Below, piece after piece: positions 1 through 6,370 of a stretch of DNA of 31,405 nucleotides. The position numbers and the translations under genes were made by a program. The notes beneath the pieces are model-generated. The model was not told the origin of the DNA, ran no database searches, and saw nothing but the letters and a program-made list of their open reading frames with translations. Each line of letters begins with the position of its first letter. The first letter of the stretch is position 1. The stretch lies in the NCBI GenBank assembly GCA_021789095.1, contig JAJYJX010000005.1:1-31405 (forward strand). The letters run 5' to 3'. The stretch comes from a bacterium (lineage in GTDB: Bacteria; JAMCPX01).

Positions 1-521
1 CCTTCTATCTCTTTGGCAGTTTTAGGTGAAAAAAATGGCTTTCCCCGCACTTTTAGACTTGTTGCGAGATTAATCATCGTTTTTAATCCAACATACTCAC
101 CATTAGCATTTGTTAATTTTTCTGACAGGTTATTCTTTGTAAAGGTTATAAAAATCAACTTTTCAAGTATCTTTCTTAATAAAAAAGCAACACAAGTGCC
201 ACTTTTCCCAAAATTCAAATTTAAGTCGTTAATTTCACTCAGAAAATCATCTCCTAAAGTATCAACAAGGGAAGCAGGGATAATTTCATCATTTAAAACT
301 ATTTCTTTAGAAGCATACTTTTGTACATATTTATAATTCCCTTTCGAGCCTTTTCTTGTTAGATATTTTGCATTCTTTAGAGCCATGCATAAATTTTGAT
401 CACTTGGATTACAATATAGTTTACTTAATTCGGCTTTCACTTCATTTAGGATTCTTGGGGTTCTAAATATATGTTTAGCCCATAATGTTTTTAACGTTGT
501 AGTTAATTTTGGTTCTGTCAT
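1..521 (-). CDS. Winged-helix-like protein with helical C-terminal region, partial (3' end off the window)
   Basis: The frame is open from an ATG at 521 to the left edge, 173 codons with no stop. A ribosome site (AAGGA) lies about 6 bases before the ATG. Residues 5-65 resemble the C-terminal halves of the two upstream genes: a start like LKTLWAKHIFRTPRILNEV, then a helix, then LTRKG and an aromatic strand ending YKYVQKY, which reads as a winged helix. From about residue 70 the protein changes character: IIPASLVDTLGDDF, then an amphipathic stretch with LLRKILEKLIF. This is loosely like the helical regions of HEPN/DUF4145-type proteins, but no catalytic RxxxxH motif is visible in the part present. 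It is third in a three-gene cassette, 24 bp after the previous stop. Function is unknown. A defence or stress role is only a guess from the AT-rich accessory setting. Confidence 0.75.
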   Translation of the reverse strand, partial: MTEPKLTTTLKTLWAKHIFRTPRILNEVKAELSKLYCNPSDQNLCMALKNAKYLTRKGSKGNYKYVQKYASKEIVLNDEIIPASLVDTLGDDFLSEINDLNLNFGKSGTCVAFLLRKILEKLIFITFTKNNLSEKLTNANGEYVGLKTMINLATSLKVRGKPFFSPKTAKEIE

Positions 522-545
522 TCTTATTCCTTGTCATTGCTCTTT

Positions 546-905
546 TTAGCTTTTAATATAATGCCATTTTTTAGCCTTACTTTCATCTGGCAACACTTTT
601 GTTCTTTTAAGAAGCCCTTTTCTAACTATTTTTCGCAAAGGAAGTGTCAAGTCTGGAGCTTTAAGATGAAAATCTCTATTTTTCAGTTCAGAAACGATAT
701 TTGCAATTTTTTGTGCCTTATTGAAAAATCCTTCATTTATGAGAGTAACTATCTTGTCAATAGTACTTCCATGCTTGTACCAATTAAGCGAGTTCGTTTT
801 ATTATTGTAAGCTCTTTTCCCTTCGAGTTCTGATATTCTTCTTTCGTGGTCATCAAGAATCTTTCTAAGTTGCTCTTCAATTATCATTTTATCATCTCTG
901 GACAT
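546..905 (-). CDS. Small winged-helix-like protein, middle gene of three-gene cassette
   Basis: This 119-residue protein starts at ATG 905 and overlaps the end of the preceding gene by 14 bases, so translation is probably coupled. An ATG six codons later (887) is an alternative start. Residues 1-35 are charged and helical, possibly a short coiled coil (EEQLRKILDDHERRISELE). Residues about 48-119 carry the domain shared with both neighbours: IDKIVTLINEGFFNKAQKI, a helix, a hydrophobic LTLPLRKIVRKGLLKR recognition-helix and turn, and a final strand KKWHYIKS. The EGFFNK core is identical to that in the 892-1260 gene. No enzyme motif is seen. It could be a DNA-binding or protein-interaction adaptor. 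Function is unknown. Confidence 0.78.
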   Translation of the reverse strand: MSRDDKMIIEEQLRKILDDHERRISELEGKRAYNNKTNSLNWYKHGSTIDKIVTLINEGFFNKAQKIANIVSELKNRDFHLKAPDLTLPLRKIVRKGLLKRTKVLPDESKAKKWHYIKS

Positions 906-1260
906 AAACCCATTTTTTCTCTTGTTTTATTCTTCTTAATTCTTTACCTTTTACTAGGCCTAAAACAATTGGCGACAAAGTAGTAATTGGAATAAAAGTT
1001 CCTTGTTCTTCAATGCCTTGCTTTATTTCAGATAAACCTTTTGGTTTATTAAAAAAACCTTCTGCAAGGAACTCCCTCACAGTATCAGTTATTGTTGGCT
1101 TTGAGTTTGCTTTCCCCTTAACAAATTTTTTTAATTCTTTTGCAGGAGTTTCAGCTTTCTCTTTGCCTTTATATAGGTTTATAATTTTTAAAATTTCTTC
1201 TGATGACCCTTCGATAATAATCTTTGTACCATCCTTTGTTTCAATATTTGCTTTAGCCAT
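892..1260 (-). CDS. Small winged-helix-like protein with N-terminal beta-hairpin, first gene of cassette
   Basis: This 122-residue protein starts at ATG 1260 with AGGAG 8 bases upstream and a clear promoter just beyond. Residues 1-30 (ANIETKDGTKIIIEG then SSEEILKII) look like a beta-hairpin followed by a helix. After a Lys-rich linker, residues about 56-122 hold the shared domain: TVREFLAEGFFNKPKGLSEI, a helix, LSPIVLGLVKGKELRRIKQ, and a final strand KKWVYVQR. This is the pattern of a winged helix in which the final aromatic strand forms the wing. It is the first gene of the operon and overlaps the next by 14 bp. No catalytic residues are recognisable. Such a protein could autoregulate through the repeats over its own promoter, but that is inference. 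Confidence 0.8.
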   Translation of the reverse strand: MAKANIETKDGTKIIIEGSSEEILKIINLYKGKEKAETPAKELKKFVKGKANSKPTITDTVREFLAEGFFNKPKGLSEIKQGIEEQGTFIPITTLSPIVLGLVKGKELRRIKQEKKWVYVQR

Positions 1261-1284
1261 TTTTTAGTCTCCTGAATAATAAGA

Positions 1285-1314
1285 ATAATAATGTAATAGT
1301 ATAATAATGTAATA
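1285..1314. repeat. Tandem 14-bp repeat over the cassette promoter (candidate operator)
   Basis: ATAATAATGTAATA occurs identically at 1285-1298 and 1301-1314, a 16-bp period. The two copies cover the -10 element, the spacer and the start-site region. Two identical sites in that position would suit a repressor, but the sequence is very AT-rich, so simple-sequence origin is possible. Confidence 0.45.
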
Positions 1315-1325
1315 TTTATTGTCAA
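1298..1325 (-). promoter_or_regulatory. Sigma-70-type promoter of the three-gene cassette
   Basis: On the minus strand TTGACA (1325-1320) is followed by a 16-base spacer and TATACT (1303-1298). It lies about 40 bases before the ATG at 1260, with AGGAG between. The -35 is a consensus match and the -10 has one mismatch. Confidence 0.7.
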
Positions 1326-1568
1326 GCTTTTTCAAAACCGAAATTTTAGGACGAAACAGAGGCAAGTCTTTATTCTTGCTATTGGTGCTTCTTTAACAAG
1401 CGGATTATCGTAAAACAATGAACCGAAAAGGGCTGTCCTTTAAAGAAACCCGGGGGTCTGACTTAAATATTGAGATTCCTTTAATACTACAGCTACCCTT
1501 TATTACTTTTACCGCTGTTTCTATGTCTTGCCTTAAATAATCACTGTTCTTCACTATTGCAGCCCTCT

Positions 1569-1595
1569 GTCATACCCGTGAAAACGGGTATCCAG
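1569..1595. repeat. 27-bp palindromic hairpin repeat, unit 1
   Basis: The unit reads GTCAT.CCCG...CGGG.ATCCAG with a perfect 8-bp stem ATACCCGT/ACGGGTAT and a GAAA loop. It faces unit 2 in inverted orientation 22 bp away. Extragenic hairpin repeats of this GTCATTCCC...GGGAATCCAG type are widespread in bacterial genomes. Function is unknown, and it may act on transcript ends. Confidence 0.7.
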
Positions 1596-1617
1596 TTTTG
1601 CCAATTCTGCAAGGTTT

Positions 1618-1644
1618 CTGGATTCCCACTTTCGTGGGAATGAC
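1618..1644. repeat. 27-bp palindromic hairpin repeat, unit 2
   Basis: Stem ATTCCCAC/GTGGGAAT with a TTTC loop, inverted relative to unit 1. It lies about 30 bp beyond the 3' end of the 1673-2437 gene, so it could fold in that transcript's tail. Stem bases differ from unit 1 in pairs, so base pairing is kept. Confidence 0.7.
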
Positions 1645-1672
1645 AAACAAATCGTTCACTTCATAAACTTCC

Positions 1673-2437
1673 TTATCTCCAAACACATTTTTTTTCGAGC
1701 AAACCTGGTTTGGATTTGTACACGGTGTTTTTGCCTTTGCCTATGCGGGTGATGGTGTTTGATTCGACAAGCCCGTGGAGCATGCGGTTGACGGTGAGCT
1801 TGGGGAGGCTGAGTTTGTTCATGCAATCTTTCGCACTTGTAGCGTCCTTTGATTTTATAAACTCAAGCAGTTCTATGCTTCTTGCATCAGGAATAGAAGG
1901 TGTATCCGGATTGTGGTTAACAGGATCATGGTTCGCATGTGCCTGCTGCTTTATTCTTGAACTAAAAGCCGCCTTGGATACAAAGGCAAGCGTATAAAGG
2001 GATACAACCTGCAGAAATGTTCTTTCAAGCTCATCAGGCATGTGCTCTGTTACATGCAGTGCAACCGTAAGTACTGCCGTAAGATATATAAGCCCGAGCA
2101 TGAATACGAGCATCTCAGCTCTCTTCAGCCTGCTTGCAAGCTCGGACTGTTCCAATACGGTAGCTGATGATCGCGCACTGAGCCACCGCGTGAACTCCTT
2201 TTTGCCCATGTAAGCAAGCTGAAGCGCAAGGTAGGCCGAAGTTGTAAGCTCCATTGCCTTTATACTGTTCGGCTGTTTCAGAGCAAGGAAGGCGCGGATA
2301 AAGGGTGTTACGTTTATCCAGTCCCACAGTATCAAACCGATCTGGACAATGGTTGCAATCCACAGCAAAACGAAGATTATGTCCCCGAATTCACGCTCAA
2401 CCTTTAGCAAATTTTTGTTGTAGGTATTATTATTCAT
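1673..2437 (-). CDS. Membrane protein with C-terminal winged-helix domain
   Basis: The protein has 254 residues from ATG 2437; only a weak AAGG lies just before the start. Hydrophobic segments at about 18-40, 107-128 and 138-158 look membrane-spanning, with a weaker one near 62-78. After a His/Asn/Pro-rich linker (166-180), residues 186-244 look like a winged helix: a helix ELLEFIKSKDATSA, then a helix-turn-helix KLSLPKLTVNRMLHGLVES, then a basic wing ITRIGKGKNTVYKSK. The layout suggests a membrane-anchored one-component regulator or a membrane protein that binds DNA directly. Nine TGATACGAA-like sites lie upstream (2506-2663) and are its obvious candidate targets. The family is not recognised by name. 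Neighbouring exbD is only a same-strand gene upstream and is separated by 347 bp. Confidence 0.75.
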   Translation of the reverse strand: MNNNTYNKNLLKVEREFGDIIFVLLWIATIVQIGLILWDWINVTPFIRAFLALKQPNSIKAMELTTSAYLALQLAYMGKKEFTRWLSARSSATVLEQSELASRLKRAEMLVFMLGLIYLTAVLTVALHVTEHMPDELERTFLQVVSLYTLAFVSKAAFSSRIKQQAHANHDPVNHNPDTPSIPDARSIELLEFIKSKDATSAKDCMNKLSLPKLTVNRMLHGLVESNTITRIGKGKNTVYKSKPGLLEKKCVWR

Positions 2438-2505
2438 GCCTTTTTATTACGATTGTATCCTATACATGTCAAATAAAAGCTGTTGGTTTGTGTTTTTGTG
2501 GCTTT

Positions 2506-2663
2506 TGATACAAATCTGATACGAAAGTGCTATGAAAATGATATGAATCCTTTGAGGGGTTATAAGAAATCCTTGTTTTACAGTTGGTTGCAAACATTCG
2601 TATCATCATTTATATCATGCATGATTCGTATCACTTTCGTATCATGACATGAAATGATACGAA
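2506..2663. promoter_or_regulatory. Array of nine TGATACGAA-like sites, mostly 11-bp phased
   Basis: Four direct copies begin at 2506, 2517, 2528 and 2539, exactly 11 bp apart (TGATACAAATC, TGATACGAAAG, TGCTATGAAAA, TGATATGAATC). A second cluster carries the reverse orientation TTCGTATCA at 2597, 2609 (TTTATATCA), 2625 and 2636, and a forward copy at 2655. The copies at 2636-2645 and 2654-2663 form a 10-bp-arm inverted repeat with an 8-bp spacer. Spacing near one helical turn implies cooperative binding on one DNA face. The gene downstream on the minus strand encodes a winged-helix membrane protein. Confidence 0.65.
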
Positions 2664-2708
2664 TAAAAGCTAAAAAGGTGATGATTTTTAGAAGGAGAAT
2701 TTAAGATT

Positions 2709-2735
2709 CTGGATTCCCGTTTTCACGGGAATGAC
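2709..2735. repeat. 27-bp palindromic hairpin repeat, unit 3
   Basis: Stem ATTCCCGT/ACGGGAAT with a TTTC loop, same family as the units at 1569 and 1618. It lies 50 bp beyond the exbD stop and may help end that operon's transcript. Confidence 0.7.
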
Positions 2736-2784
2736 ATGGGTAGGTTTGAGTGAATAAACAAACTCCTTTATTGCATTTTGGGAA

Positions 2785-3210
2785 TTAACGGGACGGCGGC
2801 TGGGGAGATACCTGGTCTGTCGTTGCTATTGCAAGCCTGTGGAGGCCTGCGGCACGAGCAGCTTCCATGACATCAACGACCCTGCCGTGGAGCACGTCCT
2901 TGTCAGCTTCTATGATAACGAGGGTGTCAGGCGCTTTCGCTGCTATTGATTCAAGCTCTGTCCTGAGCACACTCGTATTGACCTCTTTTTTATCGTAAAA
3001 GATGCCGCCATTCGCATATATGAAGATCCTGACATCGCCTTTTGGCTTGAGCATGACATCACCTTTTGCATGAGGCAGGTTTACCTTTATGCCCGGCGAC
3101 GAGATAAAGGATGTCGAGAGCATGAAAAATATCAGCAGGTTGAGGAACACATCGACCATGTTTATGACATCTATATGAAGTTCGTGCTTTTTTTTTATAC
3201 TGAAATCCAT
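2785..3210 (-). CDS. exbD: ExbD/TolR-family proton-channel subunit
   Basis: The protein has 141 residues from ATG 3210. The layout is classic: a short cytoplasmic N-terminus, one membrane helix (about 15-37) with the conserved proton-pathway Asp at residue 20 in INMVDVFLNLLIFFML, and a periplasmic domain with the family's VIIEADKD strand near residue 100. ExbD/TolR works with ExbB/TolQ to couple the proton motive force to an outer-membrane or envelope partner. The ExbB-like gene is immediately upstream, 6 bp apart. No TonB or TolA homologue is in the window, so the partner is unknown. ExbD and TolR cannot be told apart here. The C-terminus ends in a Pro-rich tail. Confidence 0.9.
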   Translation of the reverse strand: MDFSIKKKHELHIDVINMVDVFLNLLIFFMLSTSFISSPGIKVNLPHAKGDVMLKPKGDVRIFIYANGGIFYDKKEVNTSVLRTELESIAAKAPDTLVIIEADKDVLHGRVVDVMEAARAAGLHRLAIATTDQVSPQPPSR

Positions 3211-3216
3211 GATAGT

Positions 3217-3831
3217 TTACAGGGATTCGCCGCCCTTGACAGGTAATATGGAAAGTGTTTTTGCCGCAGTGCTGGAGAGAGTCACAGCAATCTTCGTAAG
3301 CTTTCCGTCTATATACTTGTACGCTATGTATGATACAACAGCAGCACCGAGCCCTGTCGCTGTTGCAAAGAGCGCTTCGGATATGCCGCTTGCAAGGAGG
3401 GAAGGATTGCCTATCCCGCCGCCGGCTATCACGTTAAACGCCTTGATGATCCCGAACACGGTGCCGAGCAGCCCGAGCAGCGGGGTCGTTGCGGCAACTG
3501 CCGACATGCCCTCTGCAAACCTGCCGAGCCTTATGATCTCCTGTTTGCCTGCTGATTCAACAAGTTCTTTTACCGTGTCCGGCCCTTTGCCGATATTGTT
3601 TATTGCAACGAGAACGATCCTTGCGATTGAGCTGTCATCGTTCTTGCAGAGTTCTATGGACTTCTCGAGGTCGCCGCTTTTCAGAAGGCCCTCAATTGCT
3701 ATAATGAAACTGCCGGGTATGACTTTTGAAGACCTGAGCACCCATAATTTTTCAAGGAATATGCCTACCGAAAACACGGAAAAAACAAATATAAGATAAA
3801 CAAAAATGCCGCCCCTTGTGAAAAGCTCCAC
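3217..3831 (-). CDS. exbB: ExbB/TolQ/MotA-family proton-channel subunit
   Basis: The protein has 204 residues from a GTG start at 3831 with a GGAGG site 6 bases upstream. Three membrane helices sit at about 8-27, 107-130 and 150-170. The conserved family stretch TTPLLGLLGTVFGIIKAF opens the second helix, and the third begins GISEALFATATGLG. The long cytoplasmic loop between helices 1 and 2 is typical of MotA/TolQ/ExbB proteins. It forms the inner-membrane motor with the downstream ExbD. It follows the lipoprotein gene by 11 bp, so lipoprotein, exbB and exbD look like one translational group at the tail of the purine operon. Confidence 0.92.
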   Translation of the reverse strand: MELFTRGGIFVYLIFVFSVFSVGIFLEKLWVLRSSKVIPGSFIIAIEGLLKSGDLEKSIELCKNDDSSIARIVLVAINNIGKGPDTVKELVESAGKQEIIRLGRFAEGMSAVAATTPLLGLLGTVFGIIKAFNVIAGGGIGNPSLLASGISEALFATATGLGAAVVSYIAYKYIDGKLTKIAVTLSSTAAKTLSILPVKGGESL

Positions 3832-3842
3832 TGTATCCTCCT

Positions 3843-4412
3843 TTAAAAGTCTGCTTCACCTTTGCCGAGTATGCCGGTAACTATAAACTTCATTCCTCCG
3901 CCGGGCCTGTTCCCATTTTTTATGAACTTTATCACGTAGACTCTATCCCACGAGCTAATCCACGGCATAAAACCCTTTAATAGTTCCCTCTGGTCTGTTA
4001 TCTCCTCCAGGGAAACGGGCGATTCCGTCTGTTCACCGGATTCGATATACATCTTCCATATGGAATCCTTACTGTCAAGGGAAGAATCTATTCCCGGAGC
4101 TGTATACACTATAAGATAAAATGCATCCCATTCCCTGCCTTCCTCGGCCTGCTGGAGCAGCATTTTTCCCTTTTCATCTTCCGACAGCATGTACAGCTTT
4201 GAATATTCGTCTGCATAGGCTTTCCTTACATCTTCGTTCATATGAACTACGTCCATGGAAAGTACAATTGAGAAGTCTCTTTCAATTGTAATACGTTTTG
4301 TGTTGTCTTCTATCGCATCTTTGAACGAGCCTGAAGCGGCATTGCGCGTTACAACGCTGCATCCGGTAAGTAAAAGGACAAACAGTATGAATGATGAACG
4401 CGGTTTATTCAC
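3843..4412 (-). CDS. Putative outer-envelope lipoprotein upstream of exbB
   Basis: A GTG at 4412 is chosen over frames opening farther upstream. From there the protein begins with a compact lipoprotein signal, VNKPRSSFILFVLLLTGC, with Cys18 as the likely lipidated residue. An AAAGG sequence lies upstream, and the start overlaps the pyrE stop by 8 bp. The mature part is about 170 residues, mostly polar, with several acidic stretches and a WDRVYVIKFIKNG strand near the C-terminus. No known domain is recognised. The position directly before exbB/exbD suggests it may be the envelope partner of that motor, which is inference. A TTG one codon earlier is an alternative start. Confidence 0.72.
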   Translation of the reverse strand: MNKPRSSFILFVLLLTGCSVVTRNAASGSFKDAIEDNTKRITIERDFSIVLSMDVVHMNEDVRKAYADEYSKLYMLSEDEKGKMLLQQAEEGREWDAFYLIVYTAPGIDSSLDSKDSIWKMYIESGEQTESPVSLEEITDQRELLKGFMPWISSWDRVYVIKFIKNGNRPGGGMKFIVTGILGKGEADF

Positions 4413-4959
4413 CAAGATCTGCCTTTGTAAACAACGAAAATAATCTGTATCCTTTGGACTCGATATGTTCCCTGCCGCCTTCGAGCCGGTCAACTATTGC
4501 AATTATACCAAGCACCTTGAGGCCTGCATCCCGAGCCTTTTCCGCAGCCGTTATAGCCGAATGCCCTGTTGTTACAACATCCTCTACTATTACCACTTCA
4601 TTCCCTGCTTTGAACCCTTTCATACCCTCTACCCATGCACCCGTGCCGTGTCCTTTGGGCTCTTTTCTTACGATAAAGCCTTTTAATCTCAATCCCTTTG
4701 TGTAACCCACGACCATGACAGCGGAGATAATGGGATCAGCTCCCATGGTAATCCCGCCAATCCCTTTTGCAGCGCTGAATTGGCTGCCTATAATATCCGT
4801 GAAGAGCTCTCCTACCAGATACGCTCCCTCAGGGTCCAGGGTTGTCTGTTTGCCGTCAATATAGTAATTGCTTTTTCTGCCCGAAGTCAGGGTGACTTCT
4901 CTTTTTTCGTAGGAAAGAGATTTTAACAGTTCAAGCAGCCTGACTCTTTTATCAGCCAT
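4405..4959 (-). CDS. pyrE: Orotate phosphoribosyltransferase
   Basis: PyrE makes orotidine 5'-phosphate from orotate and PRPP, the fifth step of UMP synthesis, in the cytoplasm. The protein has 184 residues from ATG 4959, which has AAGGGAG upstream and overlaps the purF stop by 8 bp (ATGGCTGA). The frame extends farther upstream but only inside purF. Key features are the SGRKSNYYIDGKQ substrate region near residue 26, the catalytic-loop stretch VRKEPKGHGTG near 97, and the PRPP-binding motif EVVIVEDVVTTGHS at 121-134. A pyrimidine gene within a purine operon makes sense because both pathways draw on PRPP. Confidence 0.95.
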   Translation of the reverse strand: MADKRVRLLELLKSLSYEKREVTLTSGRKSNYYIDGKQTTLDPEGAYLVGELFTDIIGSQFSAAKGIGGITMGADPIISAVMVVGYTKGLRLKGFIVRKEPKGHGTGAWVEGMKGFKAGNEVVIVEDVVTTGHSAITAAEKARDAGLKVLGIIAIVDRLEGGREHIESKGYRLFSLFTKADLGE

Positions 4960-6367
4960 GTAAACTCCCTTCATCAAAAAGTATGAGCTGGTGGTCCCTT
5001 TTGGTAAGCTCAAACGGTTCAGGGTAATCGCCCGTAAAGCATGCATAACAGAAATTATCTGCATCCTCGCCTACAACTTTTCTCAGGCCCTCTATGCTCA
5101 TGTACCTGAGGGAATCCGCGCCTATAAACTGCTCTATCTCCTTGACTGTATGGCTTGACGAAATGAGCTCGGCACGCGTGGGTGTGTCGATGCCGTAGTA
5201 ACAGGAATAATCTATTGGGGGCGAGCTTATGCGCATATGGACCTCTTTTGCGCCGGCATCCCGTATCATTTTTACAAGCGTTTTGCTTGTCGTGCCCCTT
5301 ACAATGGAATCGTCTATAATAATAATGCGCTTGCCGGATATAATCTCGGCTATGGGGTTAAGCTTGACCTTTACATTGAAGTCCCTTATGGTCTGATGCG
5401 GCTGTATAAATGTCCTCCCGACATAGTGGTTACGTATAAGGGCCATCTGGAACGGGATGCCGGTTTGCTGGGAAAAACCTATGGCAGCCGGTACGCCCGA
5501 ATCAGGCACAGGCACCACCATATCCGCCTCCACACCGGATTCCATACCAAGTATCCTGCCCAGTGCCGTCCTGATGCTGTAAACGCTCTTACCGAAGATA
5601 ATACTGTCGGGCCTTGCGAAGTATATATGTTCGAACACGCACTGTGAAGCCCTTGGTGTTTTGTTGGAGAACATGTAGCTGCGCATGCTGTCCCCGCTTA
5701 CAACGATCATCTCTCCCGCCAGTACATCCCGGATATAATGTGCACCGATCAGATCGAGTGCGCAGGTTTCCGAGGCAAAAACCAGCGAGCCGTTGAGCTC
5801 GCCGATAACAAGGGGCCTGAACCCGTAAGGATCACGCGCTGCGATGAGTTCCCTTTCTGTCAGGAGTACGATCGAATATGCGCCTTTCAGCTCATTCAAC
5901 GCGGAAGCAAGCCTGTCATGGATTGTTTCACCTTCAGCTTTTGCTGTAAGATGGACAATTACCTCCGTGTCCATGGTTGACTGGAATATGCTGCCTTCCG
6001 CTTCAAGCCTTGAGCGTATAGCCTCATAGTTTACTATGTTGCCGTTATGGGCGATTGCAAGACTGCCGTTTTTGTACTCAACTGCGAACGGCTGCGCATT
6101 CCTGAGTTCACTTGCTCCGTAGGTGGAATACCTGACGTGGCCTATCGCATTTTTCCCGTGCAGTATGGAAAGTACATGTTCATTGAAAACATCGTTAACG
6201 TAACCCATCTGCTTATACGAGTACAATTTCGTGCCGTCGGATATGGCTATGCCTGCACTCTCCTGGCCGCGGTGCTGGAGGGCATACAGGCCCAGATATG
6301 TCAGTCTTGCGGCATCTGCATTATTCCATATGCCGAATATGCCGCAGTCTTCCCTTAATTCATCCAT
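4952..6367 (-). CDS. purF: Amidophosphoribosyltransferase, Fe-S type
   Basis: PurF commits PRPP to purine synthesis by forming phosphoribosylamine with glutamine-derived ammonia. The protein has 471 residues from the ATG at 6367. A short propeptide MDELRED precedes Cys8, the N-terminal nucleophile of the glutaminase domain. The phosphoribosyltransferase domain carries the PRPP motif IIIIDDSIVRGTT at about 348-360. Cysteines 243, 389, 440 and 443 sit where the Bacillus-type enzyme binds its 4Fe-4S cluster (QCVFEH, YSCYYG, FCYACF), so this is the oxygen-sensitive, propeptide-processed class. It lies between purL and pyrE with 3-bp and overlapping junctions. Confidence 0.96.
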   Translation of the reverse strand: MDELREDCGIFGIWNNADAARLTYLGLYALQHRGQESAGIAISDGTKLYSYKQMGYVNDVFNEHVLSILHGKNAIGHVRYSTYGASELRNAQPFAVEYKNGSLAIAHNGNIVNYEAIRSRLEAEGSIFQSTMDTEVIVHLTAKAEGETIHDRLASALNELKGAYSIVLLTERELIAARDPYGFRPLVIGELNGSLVFASETCALDLIGAHYIRDVLAGEMIVVSGDSMRSYMFSNKTPRASQCVFEHIYFARPDSIIFGKSVYSIRTALGRILGMESGVEADMVVPVPDSGVPAAIGFSQQTGIPFQMALIRNHYVGRTFIQPHQTIRDFNVKVKLNPIAEIISGKRIIIIDDSIVRGTTSKTLVKMIRDAGAKEVHMRISSPPIDYSCYYGIDTPTRAELISSSHTVKEIEQFIGADSLRYMSIEGLRKVVGEDADNFCYACFTGDYPEPFELTKRDHQLILFDEGSLHG

Positions 6368-6370
6368 AAT

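Larger units (their letters stand above)
1261..1672. other. Intergenic stretch of 412 bp between the cassette and the membrane-wHTH gene
   Basis: It holds the cassette promoter and tandem repeat (1285-1325) and an inverted pair of hairpin repeats (1569-1644). Between about 1330 and 1565 I see no convincing open frame. The stretch around 1440-1480 (GGGCTGTCC, then CCCGGGGGTCTGAC) looks like decayed repeat or insertion-element end DNA, but I cannot name it. Confidence 0.5.
2438..2784. other. Intergenic regulatory stretch of 347 bp
   Basis: No open frame is supported here. It holds the phased site array (2506-2663), a small dyad TGTATCCTATACA at 2454-2466 and hairpin repeat unit 3 (2709-2735) just after exbD. 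No T-tract terminator is seen for the purine/exbD operon, so the hairpin repeat is the best candidate for its transcript end. Confidence 0.55.

Noticed and set aside
2506-2663. Site array as plasmid iterons or a replication origin
   Set aside because: No Rep, DnaA or partition gene is nearby and the flanking genes are chromosomal. An operator array for the adjacent winged-helix gene is simpler.
1569-2735. Repeated 27-bp units as a CRISPR array
   Set aside because: There are only three units, in mixed orientation, irregularly spaced and separated by a gene; no cas gene is present. They are palindromic extragenic repeats.
5237-5647. Plus-strand open frame inside purF
   Set aside because: It is the mirror of a strongly supported purF frame, has no ribosome site and resembles no protein. 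Similar opposite-strand frames in purL, nrdJ and the FlgT-like gene were dropped for the same reason.
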